Positions 20,178 to 21,497 of a stretch of DNA of 21,497 nt are shown here, one piece after another. The notes under the pieces were generated by a model that was not told where the DNA came from, made no database searches, and saw only the letters and a list, made by a program, of their open reading frames with translations. The DNA is taken from NCBI GenBank assembly GCA_022592435.1, contig JABYQS010000467.1:1-21497 (forward strand). The letters run 5' to 3'. The translations under genes and the position numbers were made by a program. Origin of the DNA: Cerioporus squamosus. Its lineage: Eukaryota; Basidiomycota; Agaricomycetes; Polyporales; Polyporaceae. The number at the start of each line of letters is the position of its first letter. Within the stretch, counting starts at the first letter, position 1.

Positions 20178-21241
20178 ATGGCGCGTCTTCCCAATCTCTT
20201 TCAGAAGCTTACCAGTGTCTTCCACCAGCAGCACACTATGAACTCCCTATCCACCGACGTCTGGCAGTACATCTTCGAGCTCGCTTGTTCCGAGAGCGTG
20301 CGCACAGTGTCCGCGCTCTCGCGGACGTCCAAGGCGTTCCGCCGAGTCTTCGCTCCCGTTCGCTTCCGCAGCGTGCGGCTCAACAGCCTGAAGCAAGTGG
20401 AGAAGTTCCTCGCGGCCTACGAGGCAGCCGTGGCCGAGGCCTCCGCATCAGACAGTGATCCGCCACACGTCCGCCACCTGCTCCTCGCGTTTCTGCCGGG
20501 CCAGACAGACATGTTCGTCCTCGGGCCATCGTTCCACTTTCGCGACTACCACTCCTGGAAGGAGGAGAAGGTGCCATGGAACGAACGCTTCGTGTCCCTC
20601 GTGACGCGGCTCTCGACCTCGTATCTCCTGGCCTCCTGACCATGACCGTCCTCCAGAACGACGAGATACAACTTCCCTACGTGCGGTGCTCCTTCCCGGC
20701 CCTGCGCGAGCTCACGCTCCTAGACGAAGACAGGATGTTCTTCCGAGTCACCACGGAGTCCTACTGGCTGGAGCCCTCCGACAAGGAGTTCCACGGAGCC
20801 GGACCGCCTCCGGACAAGGAAGCACTCGCTGCGGACCCCCTCTTCCCCGCTCTCGAGAGGCGGCATCTCGTCGCTGGCAAATGGGAGACAAAGCTCCCTA
20901 CCTGGTCCGTCGTGGCCCCGCGACTCACGCACTTGCGCATTTCGAGCGCAAGCGAGGAGTGCTGTGGCGCGCTGTGCAACGCCCTCCTCGCGGCCCCGCC
21001 GAAGTTTCCCTCGCTCTTCACTGTCATCGTGTGGCCGCACTTCATCAAGGACGCGCCCGCTGGCGAGACGCAGCTGAAAGGGCTACATGACATCGCCGAC
21101 GCCCGTCCTGGGGTAGAATTCGTCCTCCTCCCAGTGCTGGAGCGAGCCTTCAAGCAGTACGAGAGGTTGCCTCGGGAGTGGTCCTTAAGGCAAACTAGGG
21201 GGAAGGGGCCGTGGGTGACGGCCGAGCCTGATAAGCCGTGA
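20178..21241 (+). pseudogene. F-box-like paralogue broken by a frameshift
   Basis: Paralogue of the F-box gene at 5641-7047. The first frame (20178-20639) holds the F-box-like segment STDVWQYIFELAC, with an alternative start Met at 20238, then HLLLAFLPG and WNERFVSLVTRL. It then runs into a stop at 20637-20639. The homologous continuation is in another frame up to 21241: VSPGLLTMTVLQ, FPALRELTLLDEDRMFF, VVAPRLTHLRIS. Aligning the two proteins places the break at about 20613-20615. A single missing base there restores residue-for-residue alignment with the paralogue. No intron with acceptable ends bridges the point. The rest of the second frame is free of stops, so the lesion is recent or a sequencing error. 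The C-terminus is shorter than in the intact copy. Confidence 0.75.
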
Positions 21242-21497
21242 AGTGGCTGTCGCCAGCGACGACTGTGGATACCCTGATACCCTGTTCGTTTCCTGTTATC
21301 CTTACGTGGATTCCTTGCTACGCGCTGCGCCGGGCTTCCGGGTATGAAGGACTTCAGCAGCTGTGGCGGTATGCCTATACTTCCAGCCTCCTCCATTCCG
21401 GAAGGATAATAGGCGTTGTTATGAGCACATACCTCCATTCTGAACCAACCCGTCCGCGTCATACGTTGCTGCGAGAGTGTAAGCTCCTATTGTATCG
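21242..21497. other. 3' flank of the second F-box gene
   Basis: Presumed 3' UTR and intergenic DNA. It contains a short ATACCCTG direct repeat at about 21270-21285. No gene is seen. Confidence 0.45.

Noticed and set aside
1..21497. Transposon, CRISPR array or viral insertion
   Set aside because: No terminal repeats, reverse transcriptase, transposase, integrase or regularly spaced repeats were seen on either strand.

Overview
This window looks like a piece of nuclear genome from a filamentous basidiomycete, probably an Agaricomycete. The coding DNA is GC-rich. The genes are cut by many short GT-AG introns, mostly 52-63 nt. The families fit that group: a fungal-type OPT transporter, a small fungal GST, single-exon F-box-like proteins, and a divergent G-alpha with a long helical-domain insert. 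I see no bacterial operon features, viral genes, CRISPR array or intact transposon. All identifications come from reading motifs; no database search was run.

Layout: (1) 31-2382 (-): an OPT/YSL-like transporter in 14 visible exons, including a 9-nt microexon; its C-terminus lies beyond base 1. (2) 3723-4701 (+): a five-exon glutathione transferase with a probable GC-AG intron. (3) 5641-7047 (+): an intact single-exon F-box-like protein. (4) 7735-8605 (+): a six-exon glycine-rich RRM protein with likely introns in its 3' UTR. (5) about 9360-9545 (+): a U2 spliceosomal snRNA gene with its own TATA box. (6) 10446-12757 (-): a ten-exon G-protein alpha subunit that lacks the catalytic glutamine. 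(7) 15628-19050 (-): a WW-WW-MyTH4-RhoGAP protein, like animal ARHGAP39/Vilse, with an unexplained reading-frame change inside MyTH4. (8) 20178-21241 (+): a second F-box-like gene, paralogous to (3) and broken by an apparent 1-nt deletion.

Stretches of 0.3-2.9 kb between these genes hold no gene I can identify. The largest is 12758-15627.

The genes do not form an obvious pathway. Two themes recur. Two RNA-processing genes (the RRM protein and U2) are neighbours, and two GTPase-signalling genes (G-alpha and RhoGAP) lie next to each other on the same strand. I found no convincing new multi-gene system. The best leads are the G-alpha without its catalytic glutamine, the RhoGAP architecture and its frame break, the microexon, the U2 gene, and the decaying F-box paralogue.
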